This document shows positions 8,960 through 19,670 of a DNA stretch of 64,000 nucleotides, one piece after another (positions within the stretch are counted from its first letter, which is position 1; the number at the start of each line of letters is the position of its first letter). Made by a program: the position numbers and the translations under genes. The stretch is taken from contig NZ_LSKQ01000125.1 of the NCBI RefSeq assembly GCF_001557115.1, forward strand, positions 1-64,000. The letters run 5' to 3'. The notes under the pieces were generated by a model that was given only the letters and a program-made list of their open reading frames with translations, was not told the DNA's origin and did no database searches. This DNA comes from Erythrobacter sp. CCH5-A1 (GTDB lineage Bacteria > Pseudomonadota > Alphaproteobacteria > Sphingomonadales > Sphingomonadaceae).

Positions 8960-9700
8960 TTACTTGGCCGAACCGGCCTTCAGCATGTCCAGGGTAACCG
9001 GAGCCTCATCAGCCGCCGGAGCGGGCGGCGGCGGCGGCGCCTTGTTGTCGGCCGCGATCGAGGCCTGGACGATATAGGTCGGGCTCTGCGGCGGCTCACC
9101 GCGGTTGATCGCGTCGACCGCTTCCATGTTCTCGATCACCCGCCCGAAATTGGTGTATTTCTTGTCGAGGCTGAAGCGGGGGTAGAAGACGATGAAGAAC
9201 TGGCTGTTGGCGCTGTCATCATCGGCCGCACGCGCCATCGACAGGGTGCCGCGCACGTGCGGCATGGGGTTGAACTCGGCCTTGAGGTCGGGAAGCTCGC
9301 TGCCGCCCTGACCGGTCCCGGTGGGATCGCCGCCCTGCGCCATGAAGCCTTCGATCACGCGGTGGAACACCACGCCATCGTAGAAGCCGGCGCGCGTGAG
9401 GGTCTTGATGCGCTCGACATGCCCCGGCGCCCAGTCGGCCATCAGGCGGATCTTGACGCGCTGGCCGTTCGACAGGTCGAGCACCCACACGTTCTCGGGA
9501 TCGACTGCGGAGTCGTAATTGATCGGGGCGTAGGTGCGGGCGAGCGGGCGCTGCTCCATCGCCTTCTGCTCTTCCTTCGACTTGTCGTCGCCGAAGGCCA
9601 CCGGGGGCGTATCGTCCTTCCGCTTCTGCGCGAAGGCCGCGCCGGGGGCGAGGAGAAGGGCGAATGCGGCAAGAGCAGTGGCAAGCTTGGCTGTGTTCAT
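8960..9700 (-). CDS. Peptidyl-prolyl cis-trans isomerase, cyclophilin type, exported
   Basis: A 246-aa cyclophilin with an N-terminal signal peptide (MNTAKLATALAAFALLLAPG, AFA cleavage near residue 24), so it acts in the periplasm. The catalytic core is clear: FYDGVVFHRVIEGFMAQGGD, GTGQGG, GTLSMARAADDDSANSQFFI and the later YTNFGRVIENMEAVD. A Pro/Ala-rich tail (KAPPPPPAPAADEAP) follows the fold. It catalyses proline isomerisation in exported proteins. It lies between coaD and queA on the same strand, probably one transcription unit. Confidence 0.93.
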   Translation of the reverse strand: MNTAKLATALAAFALLLAPGAAFAQKRKDDTPPVAFGDDKSKEEQKAMEQRPLARTYAPINYDSAVDPENVWVLDLSNGQRVKIRLMADWAPGHVERIKTLTRAGFYDGVVFHRVIEGFMAQGGDPTGTGQGGSELPDLKAEFNPMPHVRGTLSMARAADDDSANSQFFIVFYPRFSLDKKYTNFGRVIENMEAVDAINRGEPPQSPTYIVQASIAADNKAPPPPPAPAADEAPVTLDMLKAGSAK

Positions 9701-9803
9701 GGTTCCATCCGGATTGTGACGCGCGTGTAGCCCTGCCGGTCTGACACTGCAATGAATGAAGCGGCCGCAGCCGGGGACGGAGTGACGAGGGCCCGGGGCG
9801 AAT

Positions 9804-10316
9804 TCAGTAATCGCCCTTCAGCCCCTGCTCGCGCACCCGGGCCATCACTTCCTCGCACACCGGCGGGCTGACGAACTTCGCGATGTCGCCGCCATAGACG
9901 GCGATCTCCTTGACCAGCTTCGACGCGATCGGCTGGAGCGAGACGTCCGCCATCAGGAACACGGTCTCGATCTCCTCGTCGAGCTGCTGGTTCATGCCCG
10001 CCATCTGGTATTCGTACTCGAAGTCGGCCACCGCCCTGAGGCCGCGGATGATGACACTGGCGCCCTGCTTCTGCGCGAACTTCACCAGCAGCGCGTTGAA
10101 CCCCACCACCTCGACATTGCCGAGCCCGAGGTTGGCGACCTCGCGCTCGACCATGCGGAACCGCTCCTCGGTGGAGAACATGGGATTCTTCGAAGGGTTG
10201 GTGGTGACCCCGATGATCAGCCAGTCGACCAGCTTGGAGCCGCGGCGGATGATGTCGGCATGGCCAAGCGTGATGGGATCGAAGGTCCCGGGATAGATCC
10301 CGACGCGGCGTGTCAT
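9804..10316 (-). CDS. coaD: Pantetheine-phosphate adenylyltransferase
   Basis: A 170-aa CoaD of standard size that makes dephospho-CoA from 4'-phosphopantetheine and ATP, the penultimate CoA step. The nucleotidyltransferase motif is GTFDPITLGHADII at residues ~10-23 (T/HxGH type); RGLRAVADFEYEYQMAGMN is the typical substrate-binding stretch, and ASKLVKEIAVYGGDI matches the ISSxxVKE region with Ala for the first Ser. It follows the AIM24 gene by 34 bp. Confidence 0.96.
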   Translation of the reverse strand: MTRRVGIYPGTFDPITLGHADIIRRGSKLVDWLIIGVTTNPSKNPMFSTEERFRMVEREVANLGLGNVEVVGFNALLVKFAQKQGASVIIRGLRAVADFEYEYQMAGMNQQLDEEIETVFLMADVSLQPIASKLVKEIAVYGGDIAKFVSPPVCEEVMARVREQGLKGDY

Positions 10317-10350
10317 GGTGTGCTCTCTCCCCTGCCCTGTCCGCGCGCCT

Positions 10351-11115
10351 TCAGGCGATCCGCGCCGAGGGCGTGACCCAGACGCTGCCTTGCCCGCGCA
10401 GCTTGTAGACGAAGCCCTCGCCCGAGCGCAGCGCGCTGCGCAGGCCCGACACCAGCGGGCCGATATTCACATCGAGGCTGGCCGAATACATAAGCATGAA
10501 ATCGCCATCGACCACGACTTCCTGCCCGTGCTTTACCGCCACCTCGTCGATCTCGTAGACCGGCACGGGGCTCTCGACTGCGAAGACCCCGGCCCCGGTG
10601 ATCTTGGGCTGGGCAAGGCCGTTGCCCGAGAACAGCCCCTGGATCGATGCGTGCATGTGGGTGGAGAGCGAAATCTCCGCCGCGCAGGCATAGAACGCCT
10701 TGTCGTCCAGCAGCAGCGCATCCTGCGGCCCGTCCATCGTGGCGAGGATGAAGTGGCGGCGCACCGGCTCGCACCAGATCGTGCCGGTGCCGGAATAGCG
10801 CGTCGCATGGGCAGATTCGCCGGTCGCGGCGGCGGCCGCGGCGCGGGCGAAGAAGCCCTTGTTCGCCTCGTGCTGGACCACGTCGATGCTGAGGCTGCCG
10901 TAGGAATATTGCAGCGCGCCCGGCTGGATCAGCACCGAGCCGTTATTGAGCTCGATCTCGAGCTGGTGCACCTCGGTGGGCTCGGCGATGTAGTGGAGTT
11001 GCCCTTCGACCCCGGTCGGCAGGCCGCGCGCGACCATCTTCTTCTCGACATAGCGATGCACCCGCATCGTCACGCCGCCGCGGCTTTCTTCCTGGATGCA
11101 CTGACGGAATGCCAT
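10351..11115 (-). CDS. AIM24 family protein
   Basis: A 254-aa protein of the AIM24/TIGR00266 type: beta-rich, with LEIELNNGSVLIQPGALQYSYGS-like opening strands and the pattern of Gly-rich beta turns ending in GEGFVYKLRGQGSVWVTP, which matches the family's C-terminal VYKFRGPGxV-type end. There is no signal peptide. The biochemical role is unknown. It lies between ispA (23 bp upstream) and coaD on the same strand. Confidence 0.7.
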   Translation of the reverse strand: MAFRQCIQEESRGGVTMRVHRYVEKKMVARGLPTGVEGQLHYIAEPTEVHQLEIELNNGSVLIQPGALQYSYGSLSIDVVQHEANKGFFARAAAAAATGESAHATRYSGTGTIWCEPVRRHFILATMDGPQDALLLDDKAFYACAAEISLSTHMHASIQGLFSGNGLAQPKITGAGVFAVESPVPVYEIDEVAVKHGQEVVVDGDFMLMYSASLDVNIGPLVSGLRSALRSGEGFVYKLRGQGSVWVTPSARIA

Positions 11116-11138
11116 CGACCCACTCCTCTTGTTGCAGA

Positions 11139-12050
11139 TTACCGATCGCGCTCGACGATGAAGCGGGCGAGCGCGCGCAGAATGTCGGCCTCGCTGCCAT
11201 AGGAGGCGAGCCGCAAAACGGCCTGATCGACCAGCGCGCGGGCCTGTTCGCGGGCCTTGTCGACCCCCATCAGCGTCACGAAGGTCTGCTTGCCTTGCGC
11301 GTCATCCTTGCGCAGCGCCTTGCCGGCTTTCGCGATATCGCCTTCGACATCGAGCAGGTCGTCGGCGATCTGGAAGGCAAGGCCGATGTCGCGGGCATAG
11401 GCCCTGAGATGCGCCCGCCCCTGCGGCGCGACCTTGCCGAGGATCGCCCCCATCTCGACCGCCGCGGCGAGCAGCGCGCCGGTCTTCAGCTGCTGGAGCT
11501 TGGTGATCGCCTGAAGATCGTAGACCACGCCCTCCTCGTCGGCGACCATGTCCATCATCTGGCCGCCCGCCATCCCGCTCATGCCGCTCGCCTGCCCGAG
11601 GGTAAGGATCAGTTCGGAGCGGGTGAAGGGGTCTTCGCTGGTGGCATCGTCGGCAAGTATTTCGAAGGCCAGCGCGTGGAGCGCGTCGCCTGCCAGCACG
11701 GCGGTCGCCTCGTCATAGGCCTTGTGCAAGGTGGGCTTGCCGTGGCGCAGGTCGTCATTGTCCATGCAGGGCAGATCATCGTGGATCAGCGAATAGACAT
11801 GGATCGCCTCGATCGCCGCCCCTGCCCTGAGCGCCGCATCGCGGCTGACGCCGAACAGCGCGGCGGTGCTCACCACCAGCAGCGGGCGCACCCGCTTGCC
11901 CCCGCCGATCGCGGCATAGCGCATCGCCTCGACCAGACGCGCGCTGGTGTCGTCGGGGACGGGCAGCAGCGCGTCGAACAGCGAATCGATCTCGGACTGG
12001 ACGCGTTTGATCTCGTCGCCGAGCGCGTTGCCGCTTGCCTCTGCCAGCAT
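11139..12050 (-). CDS. ispA: Farnesyl diphosphate synthase (polyprenyl synthetase)
   Basis: A 303-aa trans-isoprenyl diphosphate synthase. The first Asp-rich motif is LIHDDLPCMDNDDLRHGKPT and the second is AFQIADDLLDVEGD; GGKRVRPLL and QMMDMV are also typical. A short chain-length ahead of the first motif, together with xseB linkage, points to FPP synthase rather than a longer-chain enzyme. The ATG at 12050 is 5 bp after the xseB stop, with GAAGGG upstream; the frame is open further up but overlaps xseB. Confidence 0.93.
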   Translation of the reverse strand: MLAEASGNALGDEIKRVQSEIDSLFDALLPVPDDTSARLVEAMRYAAIGGGKRVRPLLVVSTAALFGVSRDAALRAGAAIEAIHVYSLIHDDLPCMDNDDLRHGKPTLHKAYDEATAVLAGDALHALAFEILADDATSEDPFTRSELILTLGQASGMSGMAGGQMMDMVADEEGVVYDLQAITKLQQLKTGALLAAAVEMGAILGKVAPQGRAHLRAYARDIGLAFQIADDLLDVEGDIAKAGKALRKDDAQGKQTFVTLMGVDKAREQARALVDQAVLRLASYGSEADILRALARFIVERDR

Positions 12051-12054
12051 CGCC

Positions 12055-12327
12055 TTACCCTTCCGCGTCGAAAGGCCGCGTGCCGGTCGCCCGGCCATCG
12101 GCAGCGGTGACGATCCGCTCGATCCGCGCCTGCGCCGCATCGAGCCGCTGCTGGCACGCCGCCCGCAGCGCCTCGCCGCGTTCATAGAGGCCGATCGACT
12201 GGTCGAGCGGCACGTCGCCGCGTTCGAGCTGCTGCACGATGGCCTCGAGCGCAGCGAGCGCCTGTTCGAAGCTCATGGCGGAAATGTCCGGCGCGCCTGC
12301 GGCCGGTGATGAAGTGCCCTCGTCCAT
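12055..12327 (-). CDS. xseB: Exodeoxyribonuclease VII small subunit
   Basis: A 90-aa helical protein with the XseB signature FEQALAALEAIVQQLERGDV followed by PLDQSIGLYERGEAL. It joins XseA to degrade single-stranded DNA; xseA is not in the window. The conserved core starts near residue 16, so a start at 12327 (MDEGTSSP) gives the usual short N-terminus. It heads the xseB-ispA pair, a very common bacterial arrangement. Confidence 0.93.
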   Translation of the reverse strand: MDEGTSSPAAGAPDISAMSFEQALAALEAIVQQLERGDVPLDQSIGLYERGEALRAACQQRLDAAQARIERIVTAADGRATGTRPFDAEG

Positions 12328-12412
12328 GGCGCGGAGCATTGACGGGGCGCGGCGGTGCGGTCAAGGCTGCGCGGACCGGGCGGGGACCAACCAACACAGG
12401 AATATCACCTTC

Positions 12413-12847
12413 ATGCTGCTCAAGTGGTTCATCGCCTACGGCGTCGCGGCCGTGGCCTTCCTCGCCTTCGACATCGTCTGGCTGCGCTGGGCGGCGGGCA
12501 ATCTCTACAAGCCGGTGATCGGCGAGATCATGGCCGAGAAGTTCAATGCCGGCGCGGCGGTGGCCTTCTACCTCATCTACATCGCCGGGATCTGCTGGTT
12601 CGCGATCCGCCCCGGCCTCGAGGGCGGCGGGGTGCAGGCTGCGATGCTCAACGGCATTCTGCTGGGCGCGCTGTGCTATGCGACCTTCGATCTGACCTCG
12701 CAGGCCGTGTTCAAGGTGTGGGCGACGCATGTGAGCGTGCTCGACATCCTGTGGGGCGCCTTCGTGACCGGCTCCGCGAGCGCGATCGCGTGTTGGGCGG
12801 TGCTCAAGTTCGCGCCCGCTGCCCCTGTCGTGCCGCCCGTCGGCTAA
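12413..12847 (+). CDS. DUF2177 family membrane protein
   Basis: A 144-aa integral membrane protein with four hydrophobic segments. It opens with WFIAYGVAAVAFLAFDIVWL, followed by a charged loop, FYLIYIAGICWFAI, GILLGALCYATFDLTSQAVF and VLDILWGAFVTGSASAIACW. The D-x-x-W and YATFDLT features match DUF2177. Function unknown. The ATG at 12413 has an AGGA site 9 nt upstream. It diverges from xseB and is followed within 17 bp by another membrane protein gene. Confidence 0.82.
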   Translation: MLLKWFIAYGVAAVAFLAFDIVWLRWAAGNLYKPVIGEIMAEKFNAGAAVAFYLIYIAGICWFAIRPGLEGGGVQAAMLNGILLGALCYATFDLTSQAVFKVWATHVSVLDILWGAFVTGSASAIACWAVLKFAPAAPVVPPVG

Positions 12848-12863
12848 GCTCGCAGGCCCCCCT

Positions 12864-13538
12864 GTGTTCATCGGCCACTTCGCCCCCGCCTTCGTTGCCG
12901 CTGCGGTCAGCGCCGAGCGGCCGCGGTTGGGGACGATGTTCGTGGCCGCGCAGCTGGTCGACTGGGGGTTCTTCACCCTCGCGCTGTTCGGGATCGAGGC
13001 GATGCGCATCGATCCGCAGGCGAGCGTGATGGTGCCCTACGACCTCTATTCCATGCCCTACACCCACAGCTTGCTGGGAGCGGGAATATGGGCGGCGGCG
13101 TTTCTCGGCCTGGTTGCCATCCATCGCCGCAGCCTGCGCCTCGGGGTGCTGGCGGGGCTGGTGGTGATCTCGCACTGGGTGCTCGATCTCGTCGTCCACG
13201 TCCCCGATCTGACGCTCGACGGAACGCCGCCCAAGCTCGGGCTGGGCCTGTGGAACATGCCGTGGGTGGCAATCCCGCTGGAGCTGGGGCTGACCTTCGG
13301 CGCCCTGGCCTTTTACCTCTCGCGCACCCGCGGGCCGGCCGGGCCGCCGCTGGTGCTGGCGGGGGCGCTGCTGGCGCTCCAGCTGGTCAACTGGTTCGCG
13401 CCCCACCCCGCCGAGGCCGGCCCCTTCGTCTATATCCAGGCGCTCCTCGCCTATGCGCTGCTGACCGGGCTTGCCGCGTGGGTCGGGGAGAATCGCTGGT
13501 TCCGGAGACGCGGCGGCTTGGCGTCCCCGGCACGGTGA
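12864..13538 (+). CDS. Multi-pass membrane protein with HS/D-type motifs (YdjM/DUF457-like)
   Basis: A 224-aa protein starting at GTG with about six hydrophobic segments. [16 protein letters not shown] at the start, YTHSLLGAG in the middle and [17 protein letters not shown] form the His/Asp pattern of membrane-bound metal-dependent hydrolase-like proteins (YdjM/DUF457 group), although the N-terminal metal motif is not complete. The family assignment is tentative. It lies 17 bp after the DUF2177 gene and upstream of purL. Confidence 0.6.
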   Translation: MFIGHFAPAFVAAAVSAERPRLGTMFVAAQLVDWGFFTLALFGIEAMRIDPQASVMVPYDLYSMPYTHSLLGAGIWAAAFLGLVAIHRRSLRLGVLAGLVVISHWVLDLVVHVPDLTLDGTPPKLGLGLWNMPWVAIPLELGLTFGALAFYLSRTRGPAGPPLVLAGALLALQLVNWFAPHPAEAGPFVYIQALLAYALLTGLAAWVGENRWFRRRGGLASPAR

Positions 13539-13569
13539 TCTAGGGGGCCTCGCGCAAGGAGTCCCTCTC

Positions 13570-15806
<2,237 letters not shown>

Positions 15807-15807
<1 letters not shown>

Positions 15808-16217
15808 TGGCCGCCTCGGGCTATTCCGGCACGCCGCTGGCGAAGAAGCTCACCCTGCGGGACGGGATGCGGGTGTGGTTCGACGCCATGCCCGAACACG
15901 TGATCGACGAGATCGACGAATATGCGCTCGAACTGACCTTCGTCGCCGATCCCGCCGAAGGGATCGACGCCGCGCATGTCTTCGTGACCGAAAAGGCGGC
16001 GCTGGCAGCGCACCTCGCTGCGCTGCGCCACCAGATCGCCCCCGACGGTCAAATCTGGGTGAGCTGGCCCAAGAAGGCCTCGAAGGTCCACACCGACATC
16101 ACCGAGGACACGATCCGCGAGCTGTGCCTGCCGCTGGGCCTCGTCGACACCAAGGTCTGCGCCATCGACGAGACCTGGTCGGGCCTCAAGCTGGTGATCC
16201 GCAAGGAGCTGCGCTGA
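15807..16217 (+). CDS. DUF3052 family protein
   Basis: A 136-aa cytosolic protein whose ATG shares a base with the purL stop (TGATG), so translation is coupled. GYSGTPLAKKLTLRDGMRVW at the start and IWVSWPKKASKV, WSGLKLVIRKELR towards the end are typical of DUF3052. The function is not established. It ends 17 bp from the convergent Coq4-family gene. Confidence 0.85.
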
Positions 16218-16234
16218 GGCCGTAAGCCGATGCC

Positions 16235-17026
16235 TCAGGCCGCCTGCGCGCCGCCCAGCGTCAGCTGCTCGCGCGCCACACCCTCGCCTTCGAGGATCGC
16301 GAGGCACTGGCGGTAGACTTCCGGCCTGCCGATCCCGAGCCGCGCGCGGGCCGCGCCGATATCCTCGCGCATCAATGCGGCGATGTCCTGGTGGGCGATC
16401 TTGGCCGCAGCGCGGCCCAGCGCGCGGCCTTCCTTGATCGCGGCGTAGAGCGGGGCCTTGGTGCCGCTCACCTTCTTGATCTGGCGCGCGCCGGCATAGG
16501 CGATGAACAGAATCCCGCCATTGTGGTTCTGCTCGAAGGTGAAGCCCAAGAGGCTCGCCTCGCCCAGCGCGTCACGGCCATAGCCGGTGAGGACGTGGAA
16601 CAGGTCGTGCGTGTCGCGCAGCCGGTCGAAATACCACTGGGTCTGGTCCTGCGGCAGGCTTTCGGGCGGCGCCCACTTGTGGCTTTCCGCGACCAGCCCG
16701 GCGGCCGAAAGCCCCTCGCGCTTCATGAAGGCGATGTAATGCGCAGCGACCGTCTCCGGTCCGCAATCGGCCCAGCGGGCGTGATCGTCGAGCATGGCGG
16801 GAATATCGATGCCTTCGGCCATCATGCGCTGTCCTTCGGGCGAGCGGATGAAGGAATGCGCCTGCGCGTGGCTCTTCCTGCCCTTGGTCGCCTCGATGAT
16901 GTGGAACACCTGCTCGGTGTCCTCCTTGTCCTCGACCAGCTTGCCGAAATGGTGGAGCACCTTCAGCGGGCGGAAGCCTGCAGTCTTGCGGTCGGGAGCA
17001 ACCAGGGGAAGATCGGTGACGGCCAT
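16235..17026 (-). CDS. Coq4 family protein (copy 1)
   Basis: A 263-aa protein with the Coq4 metal motif HDxxHx11E: HDLFHVLTGYGRDALGE at residues 140-156. In eukaryotes Coq4 takes part in ubiquinone ring modification and needs this motif; the role of bacterial homologues is less clear, and some belong to secondary metabolism. The paralogue at 17828-18676 shares the core DTHD-FHVLTGYGRDALGEAS and a PLKVLHHFGKLVEDKEDT-like N-terminus. A 14-bp palindrome lies 50 bp upstream, in the region shared with the divergent nitroreductase. Confidence 0.88.
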   Translation of the reverse strand: MAVTDLPLVAPDRKTAGFRPLKVLHHFGKLVEDKEDTEQVFHIIEATKGRKSHAQAHSFIRSPEGQRMMAEGIDIPAMLDDHARWADCGPETVAAHYIAFMKREGLSAAGLVAESHKWAPPESLPQDQTQWYFDRLRDTHDLFHVLTGYGRDALGEASLLGFTFEQNHNGGILFIAYAGARQIKKVSGTKAPLYAAIKEGRALGRAAAKIAHQDIAALMREDIGAARARLGIGRPEVYRQCLAILEGEGVAREQLTLGGAQAA

Positions 17027-17075
17027 CGTGTAACGTCCTTGGCGCGAATCGCGAATGGGGTTCGTGCGAAGTTAC

Positions 17076-17089
17076 TTACATGAGTGTCA
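17076..17089. promoter_or_regulatory. Palindromic operator between Coq4 copy 1 and nitroreductase
   Basis: TTACATGAGTGTCA: half-sites TTACA and TGTCA around 4 bp, with outer GTTA/TTAAC symmetry. The same pattern lies upstream of Coq4 copy 2 at 18712-18725. The size and symmetry suit a TetR-family repressor, but no regulator gene is in the window. Confidence 0.5.
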
Positions 17090-17133
17090 GTTAACAGTCC
17101 ATGGCACCGCCGACCGAGGTTCCACCAAAGCCG

Positions 17134-17820
17134 ATGAACGCATCCGACGCCCTCCCCTACGCCCTTCAACCGCTATCCGATGCCGAAGCCATCGGCCGCG
17201 CCCGTGCGATCGCCGCGAAGCTGCGCGAGCGGCGCACCTGCCGCTGGTTCTCGGACGCGCCCGTTCCGCGCGAGGTCATCGAGGCGGCAATCGATGCGGC
17301 GGGAAGCGCGCCCTCCGGCGCGAACCACCAGCCCTGGCACTTCGCGGTGGTGTCCTCGCCCGAAACCAAGCGCGCGATCCGCGAAGCCGCCGAGGCCGAG
17401 GAGCGGCGCTTCTACGGCGCCGACGGGGATGAACCCAAGGCGGGCGACGAATGGCTCGCCGCGCTAAGCCCCCTCGGGACCGATGCCGAAAAACCCTTCC
17501 TCGAGACCGCGCCGTGGCTGATCGTGGTCTTCGCCCAGAGGAAGGGCGGGATCGAAGAGGACGGCGAGACGCAGAATTACTACGTCAATGAAAGCGTCGG
17601 CATCGCCTGCGGGCTGCTGCTGGCGACGCTGCATGAGGCGGGGGTGGCGACGCTCACCCACACGCCCTCGCCCATGGGCTTCCTGCGCCGCGTGTGCGGT
17701 CGGCCCGAGTGGGAGAAGCCGGTGATGATCGTCGTCGCCGGCCGTCCCGCCGTCGATGCGACCGTCCCCGCCTACGCATTGCGCAAGAAGCCGCTGACGC
17801 AGATCGCCAGCTGGCTCTGA
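17134..17820 (+). CDS. Nitroreductase family protein
   Basis: A 228-aa FMN-dependent nitroreductase-fold protein. [20 protein letters not shown] and [17 protein letters not shown] give the FMN-phosphate and dimer signatures; [20 protein letters not shown] is the second conserved helix, and the C-terminus has VAGRPA. An alternative ATG at 17101 lies almost on the upstream operator and has no ribosome-binding site, so 17134 is preferred. It may oxidise or reduce a quinone or phenol-like compound, given the flanking Coq4-type genes; that is inference. It ends 7 bp from the convergent Coq4 copy 2. Confidence 0.85.
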   Translation: MNASDALPYALQPLSDAEAIGRARAIAAKLRERRTCRWFSDAPVPREVIEAAIDAAGSAPSGANHQPWHFAVVSSPETKRAIREAAEAEERRFYGADGDEPKAGDEWLAALSPLGTDAEKPFLETAPWLIVVFAQRKGGIEEDGETQNYYVNESVGIACGLLLATLHEAGVATLTHTPSPMGFLRRVCGRPEWEKPVMIVVAGRPAVDATVPAYALRKKPLTQIASWL

Positions 17821-17827
17821 GCGTGCC

Positions 17828-18676
17828 TCAGGCCGCCAGCAGCTCCGGCTCGGCCTGGGTGCGGTTGGCGAGGAGGTTGTAGGGGTCGATGCCCTCGGCC
17901 TGCCAGACGCGATGGCATTCGCGATACATGACCGGCTGCGGGATGCGCAGCGCCGCGCGCACCTCCTCCAGCGGGCGTTCGAGCAGCTGGCGGATCGGCT
18001 GTTCGATCAGGGGCGGCGCGCCCTTGCCGATGCGATGCGCCTCGCGCACGGCGCCGAAGACGGGCGCCCTGGTGCCCTTGGCCATCTTCTTGATGTTGGC
18101 TGCACCCGCATAGCCGATCAGCAGGTGCCCCTGGCTGGGGTTCTGACCGTGGGTGAACAGCAGCACGCTCGCCTCGCCCAGCGCGTCGCGGCCATATCCT
18201 GTGAGCACGTGGAACATGTCATGCGTGTCGCGCGAGCGGTTGAGGTACCACTCGACGAGATCGGGGAAACGCGGGCGCCCGGAGCGTTCGCTTTCGGCAA
18301 CGAGGCCGGCGGCGGTCAGACCCTCGCTCTCCATGAAATCGCAATAGGCGTGCGCGAGGCTGCCCTTGGGCGTGCGGCGCAGCGCGGCGTGATCGTCGAG
18401 GATTTCGGGCAGGCGCGGCTCGCTCCGGCGCAGTTCCTCGCCGCGTTCGGACAGCGAGAGCGCGGCGATGCGCGGGAGGAAATCCTTCGAGGGCAGCGAT
18501 TCGAAGATCCGGAACACCGCCGCGGTGTCTTCCTTGTCCTTCATCAGCATCCGGAAGTTGCGCACCGCGCGCAGCGGACGATACTTGGCCTGCGGACGGT
18601 CGGGGTGCAGCAGCACCGTGCCGTCAGGGGCGAACATCTGCATGTAATCTTCGCGGGTCTTGCTGGTCATCGTCAT
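17828..18676 (-). CDS. Coq4 family protein (copy 2)
   Basis: A 282-aa paralogue of the gene at 16235-17026. The metal motif is HDMFHVLTGYGRDALGE at residues 152-168. It has a longer N-terminus (TREDYMQMFAPDGTVLLHPD) before the shared Pro-Leu-Arg-Ala/KDKEDT block. The start at 18676 has a GGAAGG site 5 nt upstream; codons further up cross the operator and are not likely used. The shared upstream palindrome suggests the two copies are co-regulated, perhaps as partners or for different quinone-like substrates. Confidence 0.88.
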   Translation of the reverse strand: MTMTSKTREDYMQMFAPDGTVLLHPDRPQAKYRPLRAVRNFRMLMKDKEDTAAVFRIFESLPSKDFLPRIAALSLSERGEELRRSEPRLPEILDDHAALRRTPKGSLAHAYCDFMESEGLTAAGLVAESERSGRPRFPDLVEWYLNRSRDTHDMFHVLTGYGRDALGEASVLLFTHGQNPSQGHLLIGYAGAANIKKMAKGTRAPVFGAVREAHRIGKGAPPLIEQPIRQLLERPLEEVRAALRIPQPVMYRECHRVWQAEGIDPYNLLANRTQAEPELLAA

Positions 18677-18711
18677 GCCATCCTTCCGACGCCGGGCTAG
18701 CGCAGGCTTGC

Positions 18712-18725
18712 TTACACGAATGTTA
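18712..18725 (-). promoter_or_regulatory. Palindromic operator upstream of Coq4 copy 2
   Basis: TTACACGAATGTTA: half-sites TTACA and TGTTA around 4 bp, 36 bp upstream of the ATG at 18676. With flanks it matches the site at 17076-17089 at most positions (CTTACAyGArTGTyArT). Confidence 0.5.
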
Positions 18726-18785
18726 ATAACTCGTTCGGTTCGCAAAATGAAACCCATTTCGCGATGAACCGTGCAAGCGGCGCGA

Positions 18786-19670
18786 TCAACCCTCGCGCCA
18801 CTCCGCCCGCGACACACCCAAAAGGGTGAGGACTGCGGTGAGATCCTCCGAATCCACCCGGCCGTTGGCCGCCGCGCGCGCCTTGGGCTTGGCGCGATAG
18901 GCAAAGCCGTAGGTCGCCGCTTCGATCATCGGGATGTCGTTGGCTCCATCACCCGTGGCGAGGGCATGCGCGCCCTCCCCCATCCCCGCCAACTCCTCGC
19001 GCAGCACCGCCGCCTTGACCGCGGAATCGGTGATCGGCCCCACCAACCCACCGGTCAGCTTGCCATTCTCGACTGCCAGACGGTTGCCGACCACGCGGTG
19101 AAAGCCGAGCATCTCGGCCACCGGATCGGCGAAGTGGTGGAAGCCACCGGTCACCAGCACCGTGCGGGTGCCCAGCGCGGCGAGCGTCGCCACAAGCGTC
19201 TTCGCGCCCCGGGTCGCGGTGATGCGTTCGGCAAGACACTGCGCGATCGCGCCTTCATCGAGCCCCGCCAGCAGCGCCACGCGCTCGCGCAGGGCGGCCT
19301 CGAAATCGAGCTCGCCCTGCATCGCGCGTTCGGTAATTGCGGCGATCTGCGGCTTGATCCCTGCATAGTCCGCCAGCTCGTCGATGCATTCCTGCCCGAT
19401 CATGGTCGAATCCATGTCGGAAACGAACAGGCGGGGGACTTCGATACTGCCATGTGCGACCAGCATCGCAGGCGCTGCAAAGGCGCTGTCGATCGCCGCC
19501 AGCACCGCAGCCTCCTCGCTGCCGTCCATGTGGAGTTCGAGCACGCCCGCATCGCCCTCCGGCAGTGCAGCCGCGGTCACCTGCACGCCCGCCTCGCCAA
19601 GCGCGGCGACAAGCGCATCGAGACGCGTTTCACATGTCTCAGTCTCTGCTATCAGCCGCGCAATGAGCAT
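18786..19670 (-). CDS. serB: Phosphoserine phosphatase
   Basis: A 294-aa HAD-superfamily phosphatase for the last step of serine synthesis. The nucleophile motif is FVSDMDSTMIGQECIDELAD, motif II is VLVTGGFHHFADPVAE and the terminal acidic motif is ATGDGANDIPMIEAA. An ~85-residue N-terminal ACT-like domain precedes the core. The start at 19670 gives a normal SerB; its first codons overlap the miaA start on the other strand by 8 bp, so each gene's ribosome-binding site lies inside the other. Confidence 0.95.
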   Translation of the reverse strand: MLIARLIAETETCETRLDALVAALGEAGVQVTAAALPEGDAGVLELHMDGSEEAAVLAAIDSAFAAPAMLVAHGSIEVPRLFVSDMDSTMIGQECIDELADYAGIKPQIAAITERAMQGELDFEAALRERVALLAGLDEGAIAQCLAERITATRGAKTLVATLAALGTRTVLVTGGFHHFADPVAEMLGFHRVVGNRLAVENGKLTGGLVGPITDSAVKAAVLREELAGMGEGAHALATGDGANDIPMIEAATYGFAYRAKPKARAAANGRVDSEDLTAVLTLLGVSRAEWREG

